A DNA stretch of 64,000 nt from contig NZ_WUMV01000001.1 in the NCBI RefSeq assembly GCF_009826895.1, positions 372,001 to 436,000 of the forward strand. The letters are read 5' to 3'. A program made the position numbers and the translations under genes. This document shows, piece after piece, positions 54,463 to 62,136 of the stretch; position 1 is the first letter of the stretch; every line of letters begins with the position of its first letter. The notes beneath the pieces were generated by a model. It made no database searches, was not told the origin of the DNA, and saw only the letters and a list, made by a program, of their open reading frames with translations. This DNA comes from Stappia sediminis. GTDB lineage: Bacteria > Pseudomonadota > Alphaproteobacteria > Rhizobiales > Stappiaceae.

Positions 54463-54642
54463 GGCGGTCTCCGAAGCGGGTTTGCCCAATTCCGGTCCGG
54501 TCCGGTCTGGGCGATTCAGGCGGGCAGTGAACAGGAACAACCGTTTGGGGGCAAGTCTTTCGAATTTGTAATGCGTTTTCCGGGGGGCATGCGGCGCTGC
54601 CCGGTTGAAAATGCCTTTGCGTCTTGTTACGTCTTCGCCCGT

Positions 54643-55002
54643 CTCAAGGGGGTGCCGGGCGGGCTGATCCGCCGGGCTGAGAGGCTAAGGTCTGGGCCCA
54701 TAAAATTGATGTATATGGCACCTGGAACGGCAATGAGATGCGAGGAGAAGGGCGCAGAGCGTGTCGGCCACCCGTTCAAGCCCTTCGACGAAGCAGGTCG
54801 AAGCCGTTTCGGTGTCCAGAGGATATGGCCGATCTGGCCGGTTACTTTGTCGCAAGATCTTGAAACCAATCTGGTTTCCTGCGCTCTTGCTCCTCGTATC
54901 CGGCTCAGATTGGCCAATACCTTATCCGTCAATTTTATGGGGTCAGACCCTGAAGTGCCAACTCCAGGAACCTGATCCGGATCATGCCGGCGGAGGGATT
55001 GG
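54643..55002 (+). promoter_or_regulatory. TPP riboswitch, aptamer split by a MITE-like insertion
   Basis: The 5' part reads CAAGGGGGTGCC (54645-54656) and GGGCTGAGAGG (54674-54684), the start of the THI box. The 3' part reads GAACCTGATCCGGATCATGC (54968-54987), then CGGCGGAGGGA. Both halves match the TPP aptamer consensus (GGGGUGC...CUGAGA...ACCUGAUC...GCGUAGGGA), and the downstream genes are thiM and thiD. Between CTGAGAGG and the 3' half lies the 265-base repeat element, in the variable P3 arm. The two terminal inverted repeats can pair and close the insertion as an extended stem. Confidence 0.85.
54687..54951 (-). repeat. MITE-like element, copy 2 (265 bases), inside the TPP riboswitch
   Basis: It ends TTATGGGGTCAGACCCT and begins AAGGTCTGGGCCCATAAAAT, so the terminal inverted repeats match at 20 of 23 positions. 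It is the reverse complement of copy 1 at 41662-41926, with GCGACAAAGTAACCGGCCAG on the reverse strand in place of GCGACAAAGTAGCCGGCCAG and the same internal regions. No clear target-site duplication is seen. Confidence 0.82.
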
Positions 55003-55049
55003 GATATGAGAATACGGAAAGTTTCGGCGCTTTCTCGGAAGGCTGCCGC

Positions 55050-55820
55050 ATGACAAGCCTCGCCCCGGAAGCGAAAGGCGCGGAAAAGCTGGTCTTTTCC
55101 CTCGAAGAAACTGTGAGCTTGCTGGAGCGCCTGAGGGCGCGTGGCCCGCGCGTTCACTGCATCACCAATTCGGTCGCGCAGAATTTTACCGCCAACGTCC
55201 TGCTTGCGCTGGGCGCGGTCCCCTCAATGACGGTCGCGCGTGAGGAAATCTCCGATTTCGTGAAATCCGCCGAAGGTTTCCTCGTCAATATCGGCACTAT
55301 CGACGATGAGCGCCGCGCGGCGATCGATCTCGGCCTCGATGCGGTGGAGGATGCGGGCCTTGCCTTCGTGCTTGACCCGGTGCTGGTCAACCGTTCGCCC
55401 GCGCGCCTCAAGCTTGCGAAAAGCTGCATGGCCCGCCGCCCGGCGGTGGTGCGCGCGAACGCGGATGAGGTTGCAGCACTTTCCGGCGGCGACACCCCCG
55501 AAGATTTTGCGAAAAACGCCGGCGTAACCCTTGCGCTTACCGGCGCGGTCGACCGCGTGACGGACGGCAGGCGCGCGATGGATATCGCTTCCGGCCACCC
55601 TCTCATGGCGCGCGTCACCGCGATGGGCTGTGCCGCTTCCGCCGTCGTTGCGGGTTTTCTCTGCGTTGAGGATGATCCGCTGAAGGCCGCGGCAGCCGCG
55701 CTCACCGTGGTCGGCCTTGCGGGTGAGGAGGCTGGGGAGCGGTCGCAAGGGCCGGGAAGCTTCGTGCCCGCGTTTCTCGATGCGCTTTACCGGCTGGGCC
55801 GGGAAGGGGGCGCGAAATGA
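55050..55820 (+). CDS. thiM: Hydroxyethylthiazole kinase
   Basis: The 256-residue ribokinase-like enzyme phosphorylates hydroxyethylthiazole in thiamine salvage. The start at 55050 lies after GGAAGGCTGCCGC. Signatures are RVHCITNSVAQNFTANVLLA, LGAVPSM, DPVLVNRSPARLKL, RANADEVAAL and the catalytic Cys of TAMGCAASAVVAGFL. It lies 48 bases after the TPP riboswitch and overlaps thiD by four bases, so both are controlled by thiamine pyrophosphate. Confidence 0.93.
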   Translation: MTSLAPEAKGAEKLVFSLEETVSLLERLRARGPRVHCITNSVAQNFTANVLLALGAVPSMTVAREEISDFVKSAEGFLVNIGTIDDERRAAIDLGLDAVEDAGLAFVLDPVLVNRSPARLKLAKSCMARRPAVVRANADEVAALSGGDTPEDFAKNAGVTLALTGAVDRVTDGRRAMDIASGHPLMARVTAMGCAASAVVAGFLCVEDDPLKAAAAALTVVGLAGEEAGERSQGPGSFVPAFLDALYRLGREGGAK

Positions 55821-56629
55821 CGGCGATAGCTCTCACAATCGCCGGCTCGGATTCCGGCGGCGGCGCCGGCATTCAGGCGGATTTGAAGGCCTTTTCGGCG
55901 CTTGGCGTTTATGGCGCCAGCGTTATCACGGCACTGACCGCGCAAAACACCCATGGCGTGAGCGGCATTCACGATGTCCCGGCGGATTTCATCGCCGCGC
56001 AGATGGATGCCGTCTTTTCCGACCTTGCGGTCGATGCGGTAAAGATCGGCATGTTGTCTCGGCCCGAAGCGATCCGCGCGGTGGCGCAGGGGCTTGAGAG
56101 GCACCGCGCGCGCAACATCGTGCTCGACCCGGTCATGGTCGCCGCCTCCGGCGATCCGCTTCTGGCCGAGGACGCGGTGGAGGAACTGATCTCCGCGCTT
56201 CTCCCCAGGGCCGATCTCGTCACGCCGAACCTGCATGAAGCCGCCAGGATGTTGTCGTCGCCCGTCGCCGAAAGCCGCGAGGATATGGTGACCCAGGCCA
56301 AAGGCCTGCTTTCGCTCGGCGCAAGGTGCGTTCTTTTGAAGGGCGGGCATGGGGCGGATGATGAATGCGCAGACCTTCTGAGCGACGGCAATGACGAGAA
56401 ATGGTTGGTTGCCCAGCGTCATGAAACCCGCAATACGCATGGCACGGGCTGCACTTTATCCTCCGCGGTCGCCGCCGGACTTGCCAAGGGGCGCTCCATG
56501 GCCGATTCTGTAGCGGAGGCAAAAATCTACATCACGGATGCGGTAAGGGCCGCCGATGCCTTGGAGATTGGCTCGGGCCACGGCCCGGTGCATCATTTTT
56601 ATCGACAGTGGACGGAACATTCGCAATGA
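55817..56629 (+). CDS. thiD: HMP/HMP-phosphate kinase
   Basis: The 270-residue enzyme phosphorylates hydroxymethylpyrimidine twice, giving HMP-PP. It has TIAGSDSGGGAGIQADLKAF at the N-terminus, ALTAQNTHGVSGIHDVPADF, LDPVMVAASGDPLLAEDA and the anion hole NTHGTGCTLSSAVAAGLAKG. With thiM it supplies both halves of thiamine in salvage. A thiE gene to join the halves is not in this window. The ATG overlaps the thiM TGA, and its own TGA overlaps the next ATG. Confidence 0.94.
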   Translation: MTAIALTIAGSDSGGGAGIQADLKAFSALGVYGASVITALTAQNTHGVSGIHDVPADFIAAQMDAVFSDLAVDAVKIGMLSRPEAIRAVAQGLERHRARNIVLDPVMVAASGDPLLAEDAVEELISALLPRADLVTPNLHEAARMLSSPVAESREDMVTQAKGLLSLGARCVLLKGGHGADDECADLLSDGNDEKWLVAQRHETRNTHGTGCTLSSAVAAGLAKGRSMADSVAEAKIYITDAVRAADALEIGSGHGPVHHFYRQWTEHSQ

Positions 56630-57735
56630 CCGAAACAGACGACAAGACGGCTTCCGTCACGAGACGCCGGGCGCTTGCGCTCGGTGCCGGCGGAGCAGCG
56701 GCGACGGCGCTTGCCGCGCCTGCGGTCGCGCAGTCCGGTCAGGCGACGATCGAGTGGAAAATGGTCACCTCCTGGCCGAAGGACCTGCCGGGACCGGGAA
56801 TTACCGCGCAGCGCATCGCCGACAATATCGCGCTGATGAGCGGCGGGCGCCTGCGCATCCGCCTTTTCGCGGCCGGAGAACTCGTGCCCGCGCTCGAGGT
56901 TTTCGACGCCGTCTCCTCGGGCACCGCGCAAATGGGTCACAGCGCCTCTTTCTTCTGGCAGGGCAAGCTGCCGGCGGCGGTCTTCTTTACCGCGGTGCCC
57001 TTCGGCCTCCTGCCGCTTGAGCATATCACCTGGATAGAGCAGGGCGGGGGGCAGGAGCTTTGGGACGAGCTTTACGGCCCCTTCGGCGTGAATGCGCTGA
57101 TGGCCGGCAACACCGGCGTCCAGATGGGCGGCTGGTTCAAGAACGAGATCATGAGCCTTGAGGATCTCAAAGGTCTGAAGATCCGCATGCCGGGCCTTGG
57201 CGGGGAGGTCATGCGCCGGCTTGGCGCGACGCCCGTCTCGCTGCCGCCCGCGGAACTTTTCGGCGCCCTCCAGTCCGGCCTGATCGACGCGACGGAGTTT
57301 CTGGGGCCGTGGAGCGATACGGCCATGGGCTTTCACGAGGTCGCGAAACTCTACTACGCGCCGGGGTTCCACGAGCCGAACGGCACGGGCGAGGCGCTTT
57401 TCAACTCCGTTGCCTTCGAAGGCCTGCCGGATGACCTGAAGGCCATCGTGCGCGATGTCTGCCGGGCCGAAAACGCCCGCTCGCTCGCCGAAAGCGAATG
57501 GATGAACTCGGGCTATCTCAGGGCCTTGCAGAACAAGCACGGCGTGGAGGTCAAGATCTTCCCGGACGATGTGCTTCAGGCGCTTCGCACCACCTCGGAG
57601 GATGTCACGCGCAGCGTGGCGGAGATCGACGAGATCAGCGAAAGAATAGTGAAAAGCTTCCTGCGTGCGCGAAACCGGCTCTCGCAGTGGAGCAGCCTTT
57701 CCACGCGGCTTTATCTGGACTCGCGCGACGGCTGA
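56626..57735 (+). CDS. TakP-like TRAP substrate-binding protein in the thi operon
   Basis: The 369-residue protein has a Tat signal (TRRRALALGAGGAAATALAA, likely cut after AVA). The mature DctP-type sequence is close to TakP: WKMVTSWPKDLPGPGITAQR, FAAGELVPALEVFDAVSSGT, GNTGVQMGGWFKNEIMSLED, GLKIRMPGLGGEVMRRLGAT and FLGPWSDTAMGF. TakP binds 2-oxo acids with Na+. Its ATG overlaps the thiD stop, so it is co-translated with thiM-thiD under TPP control. No DctQM genes are adjacent. It could bring in a thiamine precursor or share the TRAP permease at 21029-23724. Both ideas are inference. Confidence 0.85.
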   Translation: MTETDDKTASVTRRRALALGAGGAAATALAAPAVAQSGQATIEWKMVTSWPKDLPGPGITAQRIADNIALMSGGRLRIRLFAAGELVPALEVFDAVSSGTAQMGHSASFFWQGKLPAAVFFTAVPFGLLPLEHITWIEQGGGQELWDELYGPFGVNALMAGNTGVQMGGWFKNEIMSLEDLKGLKIRMPGLGGEVMRRLGATPVSLPPAELFGALQSGLIDATEFLGPWSDTAMGFHEVAKLYYAPGFHEPNGTGEALFNSVAFEGLPDDLKAIVRDVCRAENARSLAESEWMNSGYLRALQNKHGVEVKIFPDDVLQALRTTSEDVTRSVAEIDEISERIVKSFLRARNRLSQWSSLSTRLYLDSRDG

Positions 57736-57805
57736 TCGCCGGCGCATGGGGATGGCACGCGTTCCACCCTCGTGGCAGGGCGGAACGCGGGTAAAACAGA
57801 AGCCG

Positions 57806-58339
57806 TCAGTTCCCCAGCCGCTGCTCGTAATCCTTCCTGAGGGCAACCCAGGTATCCCAGAACGGCCCAGGTGTTTCCCCCGCCATGCGCGCCACCAGAA
57901 TATCGAGATGCGCATGCCAGCCGGCGCTTACGGCCAGCAGGGTCGAGCGCTCGGCCACGCGCTGGTGCGTCACCGTCAGCAGAACCTTGTCGCCGATCGT
58001 TTCCAGCTCGAAGGTGACACCGCCCGTGCTTCCCCAGGTGAATGCGAGCTTGCGGGGCGGATCAAGCTCGGTGATGCGGCTATCCAGCCGGTGTTCCTCG
58101 CCGAAGCTTTCCGGGCGTTTGCCCGGCGGATCGGTCAGTTCGTCGTTGCGCCAGACAAGTTCGAATGGCGCGCCGACCTTCATTTCCATATCGCCCGCCG
58201 CAAGCCACTGGCGCCGCAGGTCGCTTTCCGTCAGATAAGTCCATACGCGCTCGATAGGGCCCGGCAGCAGGCGCTGGATTTTCAGCGTGGTCGGTTCGGT
58301 GAGCACGCCATAGGCGTCGAGGGATGCCAGTTCTGTCAT
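57806..58339 (-). CDS. AHSA1/SRPBCC family protein
   Basis: The 177-residue protein has the START-like AHSA1 fold (LKIQRLLPGPIERVWTYLTE, SDLRRQWLAAGDMEMKVGAP, ITELDPPRKLAFTWG, GDKVLLTVTHQRV). Its ATG overlaps the TGA of the upstream ArsR gene. ArsR-AHSA1 pairs are common in Rhizobiales, and their substrate is usually not known. Confidence 0.88.
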   Translation of the reverse strand: MTELASLDAYGVLTEPTTLKIQRLLPGPIERVWTYLTESDLRRQWLAAGDMEMKVGAPFELVWRNDELTDPPGKRPESFGEEHRLDSRITELDPPRKLAFTWGSTGGVTFELETIGDKVLLTVTHQRVAERSTLLAVSAGWHAHLDILVARMAGETPGPFWDTWVALRKDYEQRLGN

Positions 58340-58701
58340 CTCGCGTCTCCTTTGGGGGGGTGGATTTTGCGTGCGTCCTCTTCGCGAAGAAGCTTGTCGA
58401 GCGCATCGAGGCGGTCGCTCCAGAAGCGCTCGTAGAAGCCGAGCCATTCGAAAGCGCTGGCCAGCGGGCCGGGGTCGAGATGGCAGAAATGCGTGCGTCC
58501 CCGCACCTCGCGGCGGATCAGCCCGGCGGTTTCCAGCGCCTTGATGTGTTTTGAAGCTGCGGCAAGCGAGATGTCGAAAGGCTCGGCCAACTGACCGACC
58601 GTCCGTTCGCCTGCGGCAAGGTCCTTCAGCATGCGCCTGCGCGTGGCGTCGCCAAGCGCGTGAAAGACGGTGTCGAGTTGGGGTGTCGCAAGTTCAACCA
58701 T
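58336..58701 (-). CDS. ArsR family repressor
   Basis: The 121-residue protein has the ArsR winged helix (DTVFHALGDATRRRMLKDLA, EPFDISLAAASKHIKALETA, GLIRREVRGRTHFCHLDPGP). There is no clear metal-binding Cys cluster, so it is a non-metal ArsR like those paired with AHSA1 proteins. Two identical palindromes at 58693-58710 and 58733-58750, the first on its own start codon, are its likely operators. Confidence 0.9.
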   Translation of the reverse strand: MVELATPQLDTVFHALGDATRRRMLKDLAAGERTVGQLAEPFDISLAAASKHIKALETAGLIRREVRGRTHFCHLDPGPLASAFEWLGFYERFWSDRLDALDKLLREEDARKIHPPKGDAR

Positions 58702-58750
58702 GTGGTTGAATATATATGCGTGTCATTTAATAGTCAACCATATGGTTGAA
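58693..58750. promoter_or_regulatory. Two palindromic ArsR operator boxes
   Basis: TTCAACCATGTGGTTGAA (58693-58710) is a near-perfect 18-base palindrome that covers the start codon of the ArsR gene. A second box, GTCAACCATATGGTTGAA (58733-58750), has the same core CAACCAT.TGGTTG. The centres are 40 bases apart, about four helical turns. Confidence 0.75.
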
Positions 58751-58987
58751 TGTTATCGGCTGTTTTGTGATTGGCAATGGCACTCAGGCGTCATCCCGCC
58801 CGTCGCCTTCCTGCCATAAACGCAACACACAGGGGCCTGATCACGGCTCTCCAATCAAAGGCGATAGTGATTTCAGCAGGCGAATGTGCGGTGCGAGCCC
58901 GCGGCAATGCTTATTTACTTATGCATTGGATAAGGTTCCGTCCTTGAACATCGGCGTGTACGCTGGCGTTGTGAGGGGAGAAACCAC

Positions 58988-59395
58988 ATGCCAAAGCTCC
59001 TTCTGCATCACGTATCGCTTCCCGTCAGGGATGTTGAGCTTTCAGCCGCGTTCTATGAAGACCTTTTCGGCCTGACGCGCTTGCCGCGCCCGCCGTTCGG
59101 CATACCAGGCGTCTGGTTCGGCTGTGGCGACCGTCAGATCCACCTTGTGGCCAATCCGTCCGGCACTTACCGAACGACCCCAACGGTTGATATCGCGGAT
59201 GTTCATTTCGCGTTCTGGACGGACGATTTTGAAGGGATGGTGACACGCCTTGAGCGTGCAGGCTTCAGCGACGCGCTTCCCGAGGGTGACGCGAAGCGGA
59301 TGCTCCTGAGCCGCGACAGTGTCGCCGGATTTCCGCAGCTCTACGTGCTCGACCCAGACCTGAATACCATCGAGGTGAACGCGGCTCCGATGTAA
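58988..59395 (+). CDS. VOC (glyoxalase/bleomycin resistance) family protein
   Basis: The 135-residue protein has the two beta-alpha-beta-beta-beta units of the VOC fold: LLLHHVSLPVRDVELSAAFY, then FGLTRLPRPPFGIPGVWFG, DIADVHFAFWTDDFEGMVTR and FPQLYVLDPDLNTIEVNA. Metal-ligand His and Glu are present (HHVSL, IEVNA). The exact substrate is unknown. A ribosome binding site (GGGGAGAAACCAC) precedes the ATG. Confidence 0.85.
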   Translation: MPKLLLHHVSLPVRDVELSAAFYEDLFGLTRLPRPPFGIPGVWFGCGDRQIHLVANPSGTYRTTPTVDIADVHFAFWTDDFEGMVTRLERAGFSDALPEGDAKRMLLSRDSVAGFPQLYVLDPDLNTIEVNAAPM

Positions 59396-60018
59396 GGCAT
59401 ATGCCGGAAATCAGGCCGGCCAATCGCGGAGATCGCCCACGCTCCGCTGTCACCTCGGATCTGGGCCCGCTACTGTCCGGTAAAGAATTCTCTGCCGATT
59501 TATCGCGCGACACTCACCCGCTCTCTGCTGTCACCCCGGCCTGCCCTCGGCTTGATCGGGGGGGCTTGACCCGGGGCCTAATCACAGCGCGACAGAAGAG
59601 AGTGGTAGCGGTTTCAGCAGGCCGATGCCGCAAGCCGTTCGATACTTCGATGCATTTGGCAAGGTGGATTAGGTCCCGGATCGGCGTTCAGCTTGCGCTT
59701 CACTTGTCCGGGATGACGCCGAGGAGGAAGCAAGGAAACTGCCACTTCTCAGCGCCGAGCAATCCGCTTTCCTCATCCTCGTTAAGTGATCATTGGCCGC
59801 TCGATCAAGCCGGTACAACGGCGCAGCGGGTGAAACACTGTGCGTGATATCAACTCCAAGGGCATTCATTGGGTGAAAGTGATGCATGTAAAGTTTTTCA
59901 GAATCTGCTGTTACTACATTGTTTCACGCATCACATAAGAGTCTATAAGTAAGTATAGTATATTATACTATCAAATTGTAATTTCTATTTAAATTATATT
60001 TCGTGAGAAAGGTAATAT
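59396..60018. other. Intergenic stretch with diverged repeat and AT-rich boundary
   Basis: Bases 59540-59720 hold a palindrome-rich sequence (GGCTTGACCCGGGGCCTAAT, then GGTTTCAGCAGGCCGATGCC) that resembles 58830-58890 on the other side of the VOC gene (GGGGCCTGATCACGG, GATTTCAGCAGGCGAATGTG), so two diverged copies of an intergenic repeat flank it. From about 59920 the base composition changes sharply to AT-rich, where the DUF2971 gene begins. The forward open frame at 59401 is not believed to be a gene. Confidence 0.5.
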
Positions 60019-61029
60019 TTATAAAGATCGAAATGGAACGTTGGAAAATTTTACGTCGATTTGAGAATAACCCTTAACCTCAAGGAACGTTTTTACGCTT
60101 TCTGCTATTAGAGATTGATGAGGGGATGGCCCAACGATGACTTCAGATATCGGAAGACGTTTGAGCGCGCCGGTATAACTGCCAGTATTTACATAAGGGA
60201 TAAGCCCCACAGAGGATTCTCGGAATTGTAGTCCGCCTTCAAATTGGTCAGCTTTGTCCAGTGGAATGAGATAACGAACCTCTTGTTCACTGGTGAATGC
60301 TTCATTTTTGAAAAGGAGTGATACATTCGACAACTCCAGGCTAAGATACCTAACATATTCTTCGTCTTGGTATTCTGGCCAACGATCCACCAATTCTCGA
60401 TCCAGTTTATATTGCTCTCTGTAGCGCCGGATAACTGAAAGGATATGGACGAGTTTTGCGTGGTATCGGTAGCGCACCTTATAGAGGGAAAGTTGTGGCA
60501 TCATTATTAAGGGCTTAACGTCATCTGCCCTTTCTTCGGTGCTTAGTCCGATGCAGATCCCGCCTGATGGTGCATATCCTCGCCATTGCTCGAGACTGTC
60601 TCGGACAAGAGAAAAGCAAGCCACTAAATTTGTATTTTCGTTCGGGTGTGGGAGATTTTCTTGAACCTGCCTCAATATATATTTAAAATCTTCGGTTTTT
60701 TCGTTCTTTTCCCGTCTTTGCAATATTTTTCTAATCAATTCGGAACCGTGACGCACTTCTTCTGTGTCGTTCATAAACCGATTGTCGCTTGCCCAAAAAC
60801 CGGCACTATCAATTATCCCCTTAAATCCAGATATTGTAGTATAATGAAACAACTTCCCCTTAAATAGGGAGGAATTTTCTCGGCGAAATCTTAAACGTTG
60901 GATATTCGTTTCTACCTCTCCTTCTAATTCCGTTGTTCCAAAAAATGCTACTAAAAATCCATTGCGATACTTTTGATTCTCGATCACGTAACTTCCATCC
61001 AGATTCTGTAAAATCTTTTTTTTCAGCAA
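60019..61029 (-). CDS. DUF2971 family protein in an AT-rich island
   Basis: The 336-residue protein has the DUF2971 pattern: LFHYTTISGFKGIIDSAGFW, ASDNRFMNDTEEVRHGSELI, CFSLVRDSLEQWRGYAPSGG and the C-terminal ISEVIVGPSPHQSL. Composition and codon use are far more AT-rich than the rest of the window, a sign of recent transfer. The starting HYT...GFWAS pattern slightly resembles ADP-ribosyltransferase-fold proteins such as DarT, but this is only a hint. It stands alone, with no toxin partner or integrase visible. Confidence 0.75.
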   Translation of the reverse strand: MLKKKILQNLDGSYVIENQKYRNGFLVAFFGTTELEGEVETNIQRLRFRRENSSLFKGKLFHYTTISGFKGIIDSAGFWASDNRFMNDTEEVRHGSELIRKILQRREKNEKTEDFKYILRQVQENLPHPNENTNLVACFSLVRDSLEQWRGYAPSGGICIGLSTEERADDVKPLIMMPQLSLYKVRYRYHAKLVHILSVIRRYREQYKLDRELVDRWPEYQDEEYVRYLSLELSNVSLLFKNEAFTSEQEVRYLIPLDKADQFEGGLQFRESSVGLIPYVNTGSYTGALKRLPISEVIVGPSPHQSLIAESVKTFLEVKGYSQIDVKFSNVPFRSL

Positions 61030-61172
61030 TTTATCGGTTCCAAGACTTAGAGCGGATATTTATGGATAGGGTAATCTAGCGCTAGTCACTTTCTTCAAAG
61101 CGAGCATTCCAGAACTATGTAATTATATCAGTTATTTGGTCTAAAATGCTTCCTATTAGCAACTATTCCTCC

Positions 61173-61874
61173 TCAAGTCGCATCGGGCGGCAGTGACCTG
61201 AACCCTCCATCCCGTAGCGCCGCGATGGCGAAATCGACCATCGGGTCGAACATTAGGTCCTGCCGGTCTTCGGGCATGCAGCGGCAGGCCTGCGAAATCA
61301 GCACGGGGTGGAAGAAGACGAGCAGGCTGTGCTGCATCAGCATGGCGGCGGTCGCCGCGTCCTGCTCGGGAAAGTCGCCAGCCGCGATCCCGTCGCGGAT
61401 CACCTCAGCCATGGCGTGGCGCATCTTGGCCTTGTGCGCCTCTATCTCGTCCCAGGCTTCGTCCATCGCCGCTTCGATCAGGTCGTGGATCTTGCGGTTG
61501 GAGGTGTAGCGTTCGCGCATGCGCTCGAAATGGGCGCGGGCGATCATCCGGAGGCGCTCGGGCGCGGGTACGGTCTTGCGTCCGGCGATATCCTCGATCT
61601 CGCGCAGGAAACCTTCGGTCACGTGGATCGTCACGGCCTTGGTCAGCGCCGTCTTGGAGGAAAAGAAGCGGTAGACGTTGGCCGGCGACATGCCAAGCTC
61701 GTTGGCGATATCGGCCACGGTGGTCTTCTGGAAGCCGTAGACGTGAAACAGGCGGCTTGCCGTCTCGACGATCTTTTCGCGCATCTCCACCGCGGCCGGC
61801 GACCATGTGCCGTCCCTGAGATAGCCGCTTTCGCCGGGCGCCTGTTTTACCGTTTCCTCTGCCATCGAACTCAT
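61173..61874 (-). CDS. TetR family regulator of the RND efflux operon
   Basis: The 233-residue protein has a TetR helix-turn-helix (EKIVETASRLFHVYGFQKTT, VADIANELGMSPANVYRFFS) and a helical ligand domain. It is divergent from the RND membrane-fusion gene, with a perfect inverted repeat between them. The natural inducer is unknown. Confidence 0.88.
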   Translation of the reverse strand: MSSMAEETVKQAPGESGYLRDGTWSPAAVEMREKIVETASRLFHVYGFQKTTVADIANELGMSPANVYRFFSSKTALTKAVTIHVTEGFLREIEDIAGRKTVPAPERLRMIARAHFERMRERYTSNRKIHDLIEAAMDEAWDEIEAHKAKMRHAMAEVIRDGIAAGDFPEQDAATAAMLMQHSLLVFFHPVLISQACRCMPEDRQDLMFDPMVDFAIAALRDGGFRSLPPDAT

Positions 61875-62004
61875 GTCTCTTGAGCGATTCCTTCGCTGAT
61901 TGTGCCGTTTCGCGCCGCGTTTGGCCAGTTTCGGGCTTGGGCCGTACCGTAAAGCCGGCGCAATGTGACGCTCATCACTTTTCGGATGATATCTAATATA
62001 TGTT

Positions 62005-62030
62005 CACTGACGATTATTGACAATCGTCAG
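62005..62030. promoter_or_regulatory. TetR operator between regulator and efflux operon
   Basis: ACTGACGATT and AATCGTCAGT form a perfect 10-base inverted repeat around ATTGAC. The repeat lies in the divergent gap, about 130 bases from each start, and is the best candidate for the operator. TTGACA overlaps its centre and may be a -35 element. Confidence 0.72.
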
Positions 62031-62136
62031 TTTCCAACAAATATGGGGGCAAAGAAATTCCGCCACGGCAAACAGGGAAGGGCGTTCGGCCCGTTGCAGC
62101 CGCCGCCGCGGGATCGAACCGGATTGGATCTGCGTC

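Noticed and set aside
59401-59847. Forward frame of 148 residues after the VOC gene
   Set aside because: It is rich in Arg, Pro and Ser, includes the palindromic repeat sequence and has no ribosome binding site or relatives that I recognise.
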